Origin: Nymphaea colorata | Lineage: Eukaryota; Streptophyta; Magnoliopsida; Nymphaeales; Nymphaeaceae | Length of the DNA: 64,000 bases | Assembly: GCF_008831285.2 (NCBI RefSeq) | Contig: NC_045142.1 | Coordinates: forward strand, 8,472,713 to 8,536,712 | Reading direction: 5' to 3' | In this document: one piece after another, positions 24,302 to 36,619 of the stretch | Position numbering within the stretch: the first letter of the stretch is position 1 | How the letters are laid out: each line of letters begins with the position of its first letter | Program-made: the position numbers and the translations under genes | The notes under the pieces: generated by a model | What the model saw: only the letters and a program-made list of their open reading frames with translations | Database searches by the model: none | What the model was told of the DNA's origin: nothing

Positions 24302-26068
24302 AATTGGTGCCAGTCAGTTCCAGCTTTGAATCGACAGTAGCACCAAAGCAGATCTTATATCTTAAGGAGACAACGCGGGGGTCGCACCTCAATCACCAAA
24401 ACTCTCTTCTGTTTACTAAGTATGCTGTTCACCCTCGAAAGAATAAAAAATACTGAGTACATAAATAGCTTCACACACACACACACACACATATATCAAT
24501 TTGAGGTGTGAATACCCTTTTCTTGCCCACTAAGAAAATAATCGTTACTGTTTTTGGTGCTGAAGGCAAAATAGGAATGATCAAACTTTAGACGTCCTGG
24601 AAGTCGGAAGCTATTGGAAACCTTTGTTGCCAACAATAATGGCTAGAGTTCTGTGCAGATTGCTGAGATTGGCACACAAACTTTCTTTCACGTTCCACTT
24701 TAAAAAAGGTGGTTTAAAAGGTGACTTGAAGTTCGGAAATGACAAAGCTTCTCACGTCAATTTGGCGTTGGATTCGCAGAGGGCTTGCAGCTCCATGATT
24801 CGGTCAAATAAAAGCCAATCGGGAAAATAGAAGAGCTTATCTCCACGAACAAATGCACTCCCAAGCCGTCGCATTCCTTCTTAGCTGGCGCCCCTATGAG
24901 GAAATCAATCCGTCTTCTGTTCGCTTTTAAATTTCTTTCTTTTGACCTCACGGTGTATTATAATGAAGGAAGTTTTAATTTCAGCCCGTCTTTATTGCAC
25001 CGCCAAACACTTGAATGCCTTATAATAAGAAACAAGAAAAAAAAAAAAATCTTCCTACAAATCTCCTCTCATGACATCAAGCCGAAGTAATCTCCAATAG
25101 ATTTATAAGAAATTTTGATAGACAATAAGCATTAGACAGATGACTTTATATATATATATATATATATATGAGAAACTACTCTATGTTATAAGCGACTTTA
25201 TTATATGCCCACAACTTAAAACTCCTAAGGCTATATATATATATATATACAAGAGACTTTATTGTTTGCCCACAATGTAAAACCCCTGAGGCCATTCTCC
25301 GTCTTACAATGTTCTGAAATATGTTGGCTTTTGCAAACCGCTTCTGAAATTAGAAAAGTGATAAAAATAGAAAATTTGTGTTAAGGGCACTAATTAAAAA
25401 ATTTTGTACCCTTTAAATATAATATATTATAGCAGTACGCACGCATATGCACATATAAAAACATGGATTTCTCTAGCCATCCTGATGCCTCCAGTCTCTC
25501 AAATATGTAGACTGAGTGGGAGGCCAGATGGAGTATGAGCAGAAGATTTAGTATCAAGATAAATACTTGAAATATAGAAATGTTTGGAGTCAACTGGTAT
25601 GCGGATAAGAAATCATGTGTGACTATGCGGGCAACTGCCCACACAAACCCACATGTGACTCGGCTCCTGATTAAAATCGGGCCGCCTATCAGCCGCTGAC
25701 CCGACCAAAGTTGTGCCGCAACCCTGCGGGCAGGGCTTTCATGTTGATTGTATTCCAATCCTTACCAACATTTTGGTCAATGTTATCAGAAACAGTTTGG
25801 CATACAAAATCATAATCTGGAAAGTAAAAGGAAGGAAACCATGTGTTGGATGGTAGTCCTTTTACTGTTTAAACATACTCATCTGTTTAAAGAAAAAGTA
25901 AAACTGACAAAGTTAGGGTTAGGCTGACTCCTACCAAATTATATCAAGCGCATTATTTTGCCTAACTGAACTATTGACTTTCAATTTTGAAAGTCTTTGA
26001 TCCAAATCTTTGAAGGATGGTTTTATGCATCACAAAGCCTAGTTGGTCGAGACTAGCTGCATGTAGAG
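24302..26068. other. Intergenic with short simple repeats
   Basis: CA run at about 24473-24490 and TA runs near 25148-25170 and 25233-25250. Open frames are short and without motif. No gene seen. Confidence 0.55.
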
Positions 26069-26239
26069 CCAGAATTTTTTCATGAAGGGGGCCGAACTAA
26101 AGTTTCTAATTTTTATCATTTTTTAAAATTTTTATATAAAACAAGTGAAATTTTCTAAAATTTACTTGTAATTTTTTTTTTTAAATTTTTTGAGGTTGGC
26201 CAGGGCCCAAGCAAACCCTACCTTAGCTCTGCCCCTGCG
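26069..26239. mobile_element. MITE-like element with GGGGCAGAGCTA terminus
   Basis: The right end is TAGCTCTGCCCCTG, the reverse complement of the widespread plant CAGGGGCAGAGCTA terminus. The left end keeps AGAGCCAGAATTTTTT. The interior is AT-rich with GGGGGCCGAACTAAA and GGCCAGGGCCCAAGC, as in relatives at 30025 and 32634. Ends are approximate and no target-site duplication was seen. Confidence 0.55.
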
Positions 26240-28033
26240 GCTTGGTTGGCTTCACCTGGTGCATTGTCCATGTGTCAGCGGCCAATGGTTTGTCACAATA
26301 GACGGATGGTCACGATCAAATCCGCGTGCCTTTGAGGCATTAGTTGGCTTCTTTGGTGACTCATGAGCCCTTGGAGCCATTATGGCTCGGTGCCATTGTG
26401 GCTTGGGTCTTGCACCGAGCTTAGTTAGGTTCAAGGTCTTGACAATTAGTTGGGCTTTGGTTCAAGTTTAAGCTTATTTAAACTATATATGTGCATCTAA
26501 TCGCGAACGAAATTATATGTGATTAAGGGAAAACTAAAAATTAGTTATGGTGTTTAGTAAGGTTGCAATGGACTGGATATGGTTTGGCAATTTTGTCACT
26601 TGTGGGTTGTACCGTATACAACATGAATTCTAATTGTAAGTGTTTAGTTGACTCAGATTTCATTTATTCTTGTAAAAATAAATACGGGCATAACAAGATA
26701 AGATGCAAAAAGACAATACATATAGATGTGCTTCGGCCCAAAAAGGGCTCCATTCATCAGAAAAGGGCGGCTCCTCCTTTCTTTCTCTTATGATTCAACT
26801 TTCAGATACATATTTATACAAGTCAAGTCAAGGTCTCAACACTATGAAACCGATATATCTACAATGATTCGGTGGAAATCTTCAGCATAAATATAAAGTT
26901 TTATTTGCCTCCAAGTCTTCAACTGGTAAATGGTAAAAGAATTGCATGACCCAGATGGTGGCTAGTGTGGGCAGTTGCCTACATCAGGGTCACAAACTTT
27001 ACTTATTTTTGTGTCAATAATTTCATATATTTAGTTGTTTATATATACGTGCTCCTTAAAACAATAAGGTTATTGAACTAGTGTTCTCACTACCCAAAAT
27101 TTCTGGCTCCGCTAATGCGTGTTGGTAAACATCCTATCGATTCAATAAGAAGCTGGTAAGCATCTTATCAATATGTAAGAAACTCCAATCCAATATAATG
27201 TGGAAACTTATAAGCAAGAAAAAATATCTATTGAGTGGACGTCCACAAGAAAAAGACCGCTGTTTTTTTTTTTCTCATTATAATTTAAATATTCCTGAAT
27301 ATATATTTATACAAGTGAAAGAATCATTATTAATAATCTTATCGTACCATGAATCGAAACAAACCTTTAGAATATAATAGATATAACTAGATTTTTATCG
27401 ATTCATAAGATTTCAGTAGGAAAAAATAAATTAATTTAAAAAAAAAATTACAAAAAAGTGGCTAACTTTTAGGCAAATAATATATCATCGTCCACTTTTA
27501 ATGATCAATAAATAGGTGCTCAATTATTGAAAGAAATTATGAAAGACCTACCTTTTAGGAGAGTAGGCTATATATTATTAGACTCCGATTAAAAGACCAT
27601 CTGTTAGGGCTGGAAATGATAAAAATATCCACTCATTATAAAAGAAAAAAAATGGAACATGAAAGGGTCACTTTTTATAAAAAGACGGAACTGCCCTTCT
27701 GCTGAAAAGGTGGAACACAGGGAAAAAAAAATCCCTTGTTGGCCACCTAGCACGGAACCCGGCCTTTCCCTCTCAATAGAAACCACTAAAATGGATAGAT
27801 AATTTACAAAGTTATTCATCTTAACCAAAATTATCTCTAAGAGGAGAAAAACTAGAAAGAGATAATTTTGATTAAAAGGGACAATTTTGTACATTACTTT
27901 TCCATCAGGGGCTGCCCTTTGAGAATGTATTTTTAGAAGTTAAGTGCCTGAATTTGTCAGTCGCTAAAAAGCAAATGTAATTTTTTTTCTGTTTCTTTTT
28001 CTTTCTTATGTTGTAAATTCCAACACTAATCAT
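26240..28033. other. Intergenic, no gene seen
   Basis: Contains the MITE-like piece listed at 26955-27118. Otherwise AT-rich. The 96-codon minus-strand frame at 27604-27894 lacks any known motif. Confidence 0.55.
26955..27118. mobile_element. Relative of the 34063 hAT-type MITE, inverted
   Basis: Shares GGCAGTTGCC, TGCTCCTTAAA and CCAGAAATTT-type words with the reverse complement of the intact element at 34063-34234, and ends in TTTCTGGCTCCGCTAATG. The termini are eroded. Confidence 0.5.
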
Positions 28034-28377
28034 TGGGCCAGCTTGAGCTTGAATAACTTGAACTCAAATTCAACTCGACAATACAATGTCAGAGTTTGAA
28101 CTAGACTCGATTAACTCATTTATGTTATGCATGTCTCGTTTTTCACTCATTAACTCATTTGGTTGCTACTCCTCCAACTATTTTCTTCACAATAATTGAA
28201 CATTTGTTATGTAGTCGAGCTGAACTCAAATTGTTTAACATGTCAAACATACACTTGAGCTCGAGCTCAACTCGTTTATAAATGAATTAGACATACACTT
28301 GAGCTCGAGCTCAACTCGTTTATAAATGAATTAATGAGTTGAGTGCTACGAACTGACTCCAGTCATTGAGCAGCCCT
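28034..28377. mobile_element. MITE with GGGCTG termini and GAGCTCGAGCTC words, containing a 44-bp duplication
   Basis: The right end GAGCAGCCCTA is the inverted form of TAGGGCTGCTC. The left end is decayed (GGGCCAGCTTGAGC). The interior repeats AACTCAAATT and GAGCTCGAGCTCAACTCG. A unit starting ACATACACTTGAGCTCGAGC is duplicated in tandem with a 44-bp period (28247-28333). Same family as 31644-32014. Confidence 0.6.
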
Positions 28378-28904
28378 AGGAGGACATTGGGAGGGTAAGG
28401 GACGTCGTCCTTATCTAAACATGCAGAGATAAACATGCAGGCCAAGATGGTCACAGGTCACGAATAATCTTTTGGTTCTCAGACTCAACAAAGGTTGGCT
28501 TAATTTAACTCGCAAAAATGTGTCCAGCTGCCGCCTGTACATCCCTGTGTCAAAACAAGCTAAATCGGGACCAACCAGAGTCCGGCAAGAACTCGGCCGG
28601 TGGGCCTTCTCTGCCGGCCTACTAATACTTCAAATGGGCATAGCCTTCCCCAGGTTAATTTAAACTGCCAAATTAGAATATAACGACTAATACTGCCACT
28701 AATCCCAAGTTGGATCACACCCTTCTTTAGATTCAGTTGGGAAAAGTTGAACCAAATTTTCTTCTGCTAATGGAAACAGATTCAATTGTCACTAGCAACT
28801 TGAACACTTTTCGTTTGCTTCTCCGGAGAATGGGGCTAAAGTTTTAACCAGTTGGAATGAAGAAGGAAATCCTCACCGCCCGAGTGAAAGCCGAATCTAT
28901 TGGT

Positions 28905-28955
28905 GCTTGGATTGGAACCCGCAATTCATGTCAACTAAAACCCAGCTGTGCCACC
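28905..28955 (-). repeat. SINE-like tRNA-derived fragment
   Basis: On the minus strand an A-box TGGCACAGCTGG (28942-28953) is followed 22 nt on by a B-box-like GGTTCCAATCC (28909-28919). The order is right, and the spacing is a little short for a tRNA. No tail or target-site duplication was defined. Confidence 0.35.
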
Positions 28956-29928
28956 TTCCCTAAGTCAATTTTCAGCTGGCTTTGCCATCAGGCGTGGCTT
29001 GAAGATTCAGTTGCAGCACCGTGAGCCAGATGCCATGGCTATTTCATCACATCTGGTTTTGATGAGATCAAGGGACTTGAATCCAGATCTTTCACGTTCT
29101 TACGCTAGTAATTCCCCGTTTGTTTCGTTTGTCTTTATGGCACATGCCGGACCTTCCATTTCTGATGATGCATTAATAAGGGTTAGGTGAGAAGTTCTCT
29201 CCACTAAAAACGGTTTGCTTGAGACAAAGCTACCTGGCTTGGTCCGAGATATGTAAGTTTAGGGTTGCTTTAGAACCTAGGTGTAGTCTCATGATACAGT
29301 CTTCAACTCGAGTATCACACGTGCCAATATTTACTGTTTAAAAGATTATGACCCACGAAAATCAAACTGAAGACCGCCCAAATGCCATGAGTGTGACACT
29401 CATGTCGATCAACTATGTTATGTCTCTCAGGCATACTTCATGGATATAATAATAATAATTATCATTATTTTATTGTTATTTATAGTATAAGGATAAATAT
29501 TTAAGATTCTCATTTAAAAATAAATAAAGAACTTTTAATCCAATCACAATGTGGCTACGCCATTGCTTTAGAGGCGTTTAAATGTTAAAAAACTAGCGTT
29601 TGCACATGCTGGGCGGTGCCCAAATTTGACATGCAAACAGCGGACGATAGAACAGGCGAACATTTCAAGTACACGGCTCATTCTATAAACCACACTAGAC
29701 CACCGACGCAAATGCTGGACTGAGGAACAGGTTGTTCCAGCTGCTCCTGGAACAACGGTCAGGCAAGCTCTGAAGCCGCCACACTACTCAACGGGGACGT
29801 CCCCTGCTCCGAGGTAAGGCTCTGGGTGAGCTTCAGCCAACCTTTGTGCCTAATGGACAAGGTTGAACATGCATTGCTTAGCTACCTTCAATGTTCTGGC
29901 TTCCGTGTGTATACATAAGTAATAAATG

Positions 29929-29931
<3 letters not shown>
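28956..29931. other. Intergenic, no gene seen
   Basis: The open frame of 80 codons at 28948-29190 has no domain I recognise. A B-box-like word near 29080 hints at another SINE scrap. Otherwise nothing supportable. Confidence 0.45.

Positions 29932-29982
<51 letters not shown>
29932..29982. repeat. (CT)n microsatellite, 51 bp
   Basis: Uninterrupted CT run followed by a short CA/TA stretch. Confidence 0.95.
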
Positions 29983-29984
<2 letters not shown>

Positions 29985-30024
29985 ACATACACACACATAT
30001 ATATATAAGGAACAAAATGAAGAA

Positions 30025-30168
30025 GTGTTGTGGTGGGGGGCGGGGCCTCACATTTTTTTTTTAAAAAAGAAGTTTATATTTTTGAAAATTTTTGACTTGA
30101 CATAATAAATTTTTTGAAAAATATTGTTCGGCCACTCTTCTAATTTCGAAAATACTAGCTCCGCTCAT
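30025..30168. mobile_element. MITE-like fragment ending in TAGCTCCGCTC
   Basis: Its right end, read in reverse, is GAGCGGAGCTAGTATTTT, the terminus of the CAGNGGCGGAGCTAG families. It has the same AT-rich body and GGGGCGGGGCC word as 26069. Left end not resolved. Confidence 0.45.
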
Positions 30169-30592
30169 GTATGTAAGGATCATGTATGCAAGAATCATCC
30201 TATTCCTAGTCTTGTAACTGGTGTGCTAATTAGGAAAGGTGATAAAGGGGAGGTTATGATGGCGTAAGCTCATTGATGTTATATCTACTCTGAAAGCGAA
30301 GCTTACAAGTTGGCTATCAATGGCAGATAGACCATGACAAAGCACAGTTGACAAAGAATTAAGTAGTTCCGAAGACAAAGACTTGAATGGCTTTCATTTC
30401 CTCACAGTAGAACAATGACGCCAATCGCACCCTTCAAAGCATGCGTGTGCGTTTGCGTGTGCGTTTGGCAGGAGAACAGATTTGATCCAGTTGGTTTAGT
30501 TACATCACACGTATGTCCTGACCTTGTCCAGCTCTGCTAGGTCTTCATTATCACCTCTGAAGATGGCCGGAACTAATTAGGTTACATGAATT

Positions 30593-31065
30593 CAGGGATG
30601 TCCATTGATCATTTCAAAGATTTCAACCGGATGTGTCATTCGCTGTATCTGATTTATCGGATGTTTACATATGCAGAATTCAATTCATATTTGACTATGA
30701 ACGAACAAAAGTCAATACCATATCTTAATCTGATTTTTAAATTCGAACCCTGAATCTGATCCCAGTCCGACTTTGATTTCACATTCGAATTTGAATCCCA
30801 ATTTTTAAATATGCAACAGAAATTGAACCATGTTATGACTTGTTAAAAATGTGGATACTAACTATAGGATATTTATTTGCAATTGAATACAAATATGAGT
30901 CTGAATCCAATTCAATAGGATATTTATATAATACCGAATCTGAATCTTATCTGATGTCATTTCTTAGATTCAAGTCCAATTCGACTTCTTAATACAATAT
31001 TAATTTTTTTCTATATTATTTTTTAAAGCTTTTTTTTTTCTCGGATATATGATCCAAATGAATTT
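30593..31065. mobile_element. Diverged relative of the 18107 MITE
   Basis: The left end CAGGGATGTCCATTGATC matches the terminus at 18107. The body shows the same TCTGATTT/GAATCTGAAT/CCAATTC words. The right terminus is lost in a T-rich tract, so the end is approximate. Confidence 0.5.
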
Positions 31066-31152
31066 GGTCTCCCTTGTTTGACATGACTACAATAATCTTA
31101 CATGTGAATCTCACTCTCTCTCCCTCTCTTCCTTTCTTTCTCTCTCACACAC

Positions 31153-31155
<3 letters not shown>

Positions 31156-31236
<81 letters not shown>
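31156..31236. repeat. (AT)n microsatellite, 81 bp
   Basis: Uninterrupted AT repeat next to a CT/CA tract (31115-31154). Long AT runs are prone to slippage and cruciform formation, so the length in the assembly is uncertain. Confidence 0.95.
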
Positions 31237-31243
<7 letters not shown>

Positions 31244-31643
31244 GACAGCTGGTGAGAGCTGTCCGATGTTGATGGAGGCCCGATGGTCCTTCTGGCATCA
31301 AGGGATCGCACCCATCTTCGCCGTCGCCGCCCGGTGCCTCTTTGGTGGACCGCTGGTTAGGCAAAGGAAGGCGGCGGCGAAGGTGAGTGGATTATTTCAC
31401 TCATTTGAGGTAGAATGAGGGAGAGACAGAGGGAGTTGGGGAAGAGGAGGGTGGGGGAAACCAAATAGACAGCATGAGGGCCGTCCGATCTAAAGATTTG
31501 ATGGCTCTCATTTAGCTGTCCATTTAACAAATAAATGGTGGAGTCATTTGCCATGTTGTTTCTCCCACATATGTTAAATCCTTGTGGGCATGAAATTTAC
31601 ATATCAATCAATGCTCATTGTTAACTGGTGACCTCAGATTGTG

Positions 31644-32014
31644 TAGGGCTGTTCAACAAGTCGAGCTAATTCGAGCTCCACTTTGAACATGGTAGATAAA
31701 CTTGACTCAAAGTCGACTAGTTTATTAAACGAGTTGAGAAATAAACTCGACAACCTAAACGAGTCGAGCTTCAGTTAAGTGGGCTCGGCTCGGTTAAACT
31801 CGGTTAAGCTCGAAAAAGAAAATATATAAAATAAGTCTCATACAATTATAAAAAAGATCGCTCAAATGGGTACAAAGATACATCTCAAGCCAATTTTTGA
31901 GCTTAATCGAGCACACTCAAGCCGAGTCAAGCTCGAGCTAATGCAATCGAACTCGAATCGAGCTCGAGCAGAGTTCAAGTCAACTGCGCTTAAACTCGTG
32001 CATAAACAGCCCTA
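31644..32014. mobile_element. MITE with TAGGGCTGTT termini, 371 bp
   Basis: Begins TAGGGCTGTTCAACAAGTCG and ends AAACAGCCCTA, an inverted pair of 10 bp. The subterminal zones are rich in TCGAGCT/GAGCTCGA words in both orientations. No transposase frame. The flanks show no convincing 8-bp duplication. Same family as 28034-28377. Confidence 0.7.
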
Positions 32015-32633
32015 GATCCGTGGATTTGAGACATTCAATAATCAAAAAGTCAGTTGATGGCTTGCATATGTTAGTAGGTGGTAAAACCAATTAATTTGTT
32101 GCTCTTGTTGCACAGTCGAGGACTAATCATGCTTTGAAGTTTTCTTTTTGACAAATTTTTCGTCATTATGCTTGCTATTGAATGAGCTGACAGATTCCAA
32201 GCAACTTGAAGGCAAGGATTGATCATCGTTCGCTCTTCATTAAATGGCGATGCTTCTTCAGTAAAGCTTGACAAAACTCCCTTACAGTTTGTGATAAAGG
32301 GGCTGACAAGAGCAAGGTGGCAACACAGTTGCCTAATCATTCCAGATAATAGGAGCCTTCCTCATGGCTTGAAGGAGTGATCATTTTTAAAATATTTATT
32401 TACAGGAACCAACATAAAACCTCTAAAGTCATATTCTTGTGCCTCCAAGATTCTTGCTGTAATGAATGATCACTTCAATCGAGCAATTCCAAATAGACTT
32501 TTAAGAGCTTAGCGTGGCACTGCAAATTTCCTATTTTCCCCTAACTACCTTTTGATTGGCCAATTGAGTTTCTTTGGCTGCTTGCCTGATTTTGTGTGTG
32601 TGCGTACGTGTGTGCATACGTGCATACGCGAAA
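32015..32633. other. Intergenic, no feature seen
   Basis: The 89-codon minus-strand frame at 32071-32340 has no known motif. Nothing else recognised. Confidence 0.5.
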
Positions 32634-32803
32634 CTAGAAATTTTTCCTGAGGGGGCTGAATTAAAATTTCTAAGTTTTGACACGACCCCAAATTTTCAAA
32701 AATTTTATATAGGACAAATAATTTTTTTTAAAATTTACGTGTAAATTTAAAAAAAAAATTTAAGACAGAACCATGATCCATGCCAGCCTTCCCTTGGCTT
32801 CCC
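32634..32803. mobile_element. MITE-like relative of 26069
   Basis: Shows ACTAGAAATTTTTCC, GAGGGGGCTGAATTAAA, an AT-rich body and CAGCCTTCCCTTGGC in the same order as 26069-26239. The termini are decayed. Confidence 0.5.
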
Positions 32804-34054
32804 TATGTGTGTAAATGCATGTATGCGCACATTTTGCATGAACCCATTTTTTTTCTTTCAGATTTTGGCAAACTGTGGTTACACGAACCCTCTGCATTTC
32901 TCTTTTCAATTCAGCTCAGTAACTAGCTATTTAACGTCTACGTTTCATATTTTCACCAAAACACTTATATTCTTTACAAATGTGTGTTTTTTGAAAAGAT
33001 AAATTAGTACTTAAGGAAAGAAAACAACGTCGAAATACGTTTATATGGGAATGATAATATTTTGTAGTAAATAAATAAATAAATAAATGCAATTTATTTA
33101 TTTTTATAATGTCAAAGGAAGTCGATACTACACTCTCCTTCCCCTATTATTCAATCTCTCCGCACATGTCTTATATTCAAAACATCACATATCTATGCCT
33201 ATTTTACAGAGATGAAAATCTTTTCCCATGATATATTCATAAACACCAATAATAAACCGTCTTAAATGTCCATCGATCTTGGAAGCAAACTCATTGAACG
33301 TGGTTTTCCAACACGAAAAGCCACCGTCGACCTTGAAGTCGACGGTGCACGTTGTAATTGATACTTTGTACATCTTTTCTCGACGTTCAACATAATTAAG
33401 GAGTCGCTGCACTGAGGGTTATCAAGAATATTTCCTGAGTTCTTATTTCTTGATTTATTTGCTATTCTATATTTCCCAAAACATGCATCCTTACATAACC
33501 ACTGTTTTGAAAACGACAGTGCCAATGCCATGGTCTATTGGACGCAATGGCAGAATCACATGGTGAGTTGTCCACACCAGTCTATTAAAATTTCTTTATT
33601 TTTAAATGGGCATCCTTTAAAGTCAGGGTAGATCTTCTTTGGAACCGCCATATTTGGTTTGAGATGTAGAAAATTCATTATAACAAAATGGTTTGGATCT
33701 CTAGTTTTGATTCTAGCCTCTAAAGGGGGTTATAAATCATGATAAACAATCACTCAACCAAACCTCTTCATAAATTCTTAAATTTTTTTACAATTGTTGA
33801 GCTCTAGTGTTGATTCAATACCATATCAATATACCAACTTGGTTTGGCAGATCTCAAGCTATAAACCCTGTTAACTGCTTTGGTGCTGGCTTTAAGAAGG
33901 TAAGAAACAAGATAGCAAATCACTTAACCTTCATTATTAATCTCTGAAGATTTCTCATTCTTTAATATGAGACCAAACTTTTCAAATTAATATTTTTTTT
34001 TTACATTGTTATTCTAATACCATGTTAAAAAATAAAAAAAATTATCAAACATGG
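32804..34054. other. Intergenic with a small hairpin, no gene seen
   Basis: AT-rich, with AAAT repeats near 33069-33087 facing an inverted ATTTATTTATT. The hairpin at 33322 is listed separately. Confidence 0.5.
33297..33353. other. GC-rich hairpin in AT-rich intergenic DNA
   Basis: CACCGTCGAC (33322-33331) and GTCGACGGTG (33338-33347) form a perfect 10-bp stem with a 6-nt loop. Outside it, AACGTG (33297-33302) can pair with CACGTT (33348-33353), leaving a 19-nt bulge on one side. Function unknown. Confidence 0.55.
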
Positions 34055-34242
34055 TTCTTTACCAGTGGCAGAGGTAGAAATTTCTGGCTACGGGACACCC
34101 TAAGTTTAATTTTCAAACTTTAAGGACCACTCACATATCAAAAACTGAAAAGCAATGAAGTTTGTCTTTAAAGTAAATTTTATGGACTGGTATGGGCAAC
34201 TGCCAATACCATCTACAACTTAGCTCCACCACTGTTATTTAC
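34055..34242. mobile_element. hAT-type MITE, 172 bp, with 8-bp TSD
   Basis: The element 34063-34234 starts CAGTGGCAGAGGTAGAAATT and ends TTAGCTCCACCACTG, the common plant CAGTGGCGGAGCTAG terminus. The flanks TTCTTTAC (34055-34062) and TTATTTAC (34235-34242) match at 7 of 8 bases, a target-site duplication of hAT size. No coding content. Confidence 0.8.
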
Positions 34243-35433
34243 CATGGAAAGCTGCCATTGCCCTTGGAATCCACACTGCATAGGGCACATTTTTCTCTAT
34301 AATGCTCAACAAATTTTTCTGTAATAATTAAGGAGTTGTTACATGGAAGATTATCAAGAATACTGCCTCAGAATTGATTTCTTGATATTTGTTGCTATTT
34401 CACTTTCCAAAAACCCTGCAATCTGGAATCATCACAATCTTCTCAAAAAACAATGCAATGCCATCATCTGCTGGATGAACTTCTGCAGCATCATTGCCTT
34501 CTTCAACGTCACCATGATCTTGACGCTGTGATGATGGGTTGCAAAAGACTACTCAAATCATCGACTTCTTCACAAAGCAATGACCCATCCATTTTTCAAA
34601 AGTTTCTATTGCAAACTAGGACTTATCATCTTGTCGTCCAGTTTGAGGGAGGATGAAAACGATAATGATGCAATCACTAGCGACAATTATGTTATCATCC
34701 ATACAAAGGAGATCGTGGTGAATCTATATAGGTTGCAAAGTCTACCACAATGTATTGATGGAGGTCAAGGTGAAATAAAATAAAGAGAAAAGAGGAGACA
34801 ACTGCGCTACAAAACATGTGATATATGGTTTGATTAAACAAATTTTCTATATTAAAAATATAAACATAAGAATAATTTTATTTATGTAGTCTATATGGAT
34901 ACTAAAGTTGCGCCACTTCTAAGGCTTGAGCTTGATCGTCATAGTGCTTTTGTAATGAGCCTGACCAGCTAGAAGTGTTAGGAGGTCGGTCCCATAGTTG
35001 GCTGACTCACTGAGTTAGCTTGGAAATTGTCCGAGTTGGCTCGGATCACTAGAAAACCTGCCTATGAGTCAAGGATGGCCCGGCTCACCCTTAACTCGGT
35101 CGGACTCACCCCGTGACTCGGCCCTGAATTGCCTGATTCAGGTTATGTAAAAGTCAACTGAGTCGACAAGTCAACTCGCTGACCTGGTGTCCTGGTCATC
35201 TGCCGATCGATCCGAGCCCAAGTCATGGGCTTGCCAACTATGACCTAATTAAACGAAGTCAAGGGGTCGGACCCAACCAGACTTTCCTTATCAAACATAA
35301 TTTAGATAAACTTATTAGATTGTACATAGAAAAAGGGTAATGTTAATGAAGGTATTTACATGCTGATCATGAAGAAAGTATAAGGTCTCCTACTTGTATA
35401 GATCGACCCAGCCAAGTTCACAATACCAAGATA
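34243..35433. other. Intergenic with CGAGTC-rich tract
   Basis: Between 34.97 and 35.28 kb words such as GACTCACTGAGTTAGCTTGG, GGCTCGG and CGGCCCTGA recur in both orientations, which suggests another decayed MITE. Its ends cannot be placed. The rest is featureless. Confidence 0.4.
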
Positions 35434-35625
35434 CACTACAAAAACCAGATGAATTACCAACGGCCAAAAAATGTCGGTGAAACATAATCACGCACCGGTG
35501 ATGGTTTTTCCGATGTCTGTGGCAATCATTGGTGAAGACAGCGTCAGTAAAAACCATCTCGGAGCCGCCATCGCCGACGCACTATGCACGTAGGTTCAAG
35601 AGCGTGTCGGTAATAACTTTTTGTA
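35434..35625 (+). mobile_element. 5' terminus of a CACTA (En/Spm) element
   Basis: Begins CACTACAAAAACCAGATG, the diagnostic CACTA terminus. It is followed by a subterminal array of short related motifs (GTCGGTGAAAC, ACCGGTGATGG, CAGTAAAAACC, GCCGACGCAC, GTCGGTAATAAC), where En/Spm-type transposases bind. No matching 3' terminus (ending TAGTG) was found within the next kilobase, so this is probably a broken end. Confidence 0.65.
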
Positions 35626-36577
35626 TATATATTCACGAACAAGCTGCAATCAGGTCAAACGCTTGTAGGACGGCCAGCTCGATCGAACTCAGTTCTTTCT
35701 TTTCAAGATCGGGTTAGCCGGCCCTTACAAAGATGTTGGTTTGGCTACTTGTGAAGAATTTTGACAAGTTTTTCATTTCGCTCTCCCTGCTGAGAGTGAA
35801 GTTCTGGCTTCGCACAATACAAATTTAGGAGTGGGGCAACTGTGAACAGGTCGGGTCCATTCGAAACTGATTCTAAGGAGGTGGGCCTGGCCGAGCAGCT
35901 GGCCGGTCGCTCGGCCCTTCAAATGGAGAAAACACTTTGCCGAGCAGTTGGAAATGTTTGTTCTTGGCATCACATACGGGATCACGTCTCAGTTTCTGGC
36001 TTAGATGCCTTACCTCATCCCCCCATTCCCTTTCCACTGTCCTTTTCCCTTATCAATAACATCAGCTCAAGGCATCGACTTGGCAATTGGCATCCACTTG
36101 GGAATAATAAAATCCCATTTCCAATTCGAAAACCTTTGCTTTGCTTACCAGGAGTCTTGCTCCCCACCTTCATTTGGTAACAGCAAAATAATAGATCTCA
36201 CTTTGAATAGGATTTGAGTTAATAATATCTCAGTATACATCATTGACCTTTTATAAAGTAACTACACAAAACTTATCACTAAATATATATTTGTTCAAAC
36301 CATATTGGTTACTAAATTACAAATCACATAAATTACTTGCATGTATCTATCAGCCAGCGAACCTCTATGGCCTGATGGTTTTCTTTTTATTTTTTATTTT
36401 TTTATTTTTTATTTTTGGGACACTTAAAACTGTTGCAAATGGTGCATTATGAGACAGTTGATTGACCACTGTTTGTAGCCACCACATGCATTATTTATGA
36501 TGCTTTTTAGCATTGATTTTTTTTTTTTGGTTAAAGAACCATATGGTTATAGACGTTGGCCAGCTGATTTAAATTTT
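35626..36577. other. Intergenic, no gene seen
   Basis: The 112-codon plus frame at 35842-36180 has no domain I recognise. A T-rich low-complexity tract lies at 36382-36418. Confidence 0.45.
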
Positions 36578-36619
36578 CACACACACACACACACACACAT
36601 ACACACACATGCACAAGCT

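Noticed and set aside
24624-24830. Second small gene after the NAC gene
   Set aside because: 68 codons starting MLPTIMARVL, with no homology recognised, no promoter and no conserved motif.
29932-29982. CRISPR-like or satellite array at CT repeats
   Set aside because: Simple dinucleotide run with no spacers; plain microsatellite.
31098-31364. Frames with long Ile-Tyr repeats
   Set aside because: They are translations of the AT microsatellite at 31156-31236.
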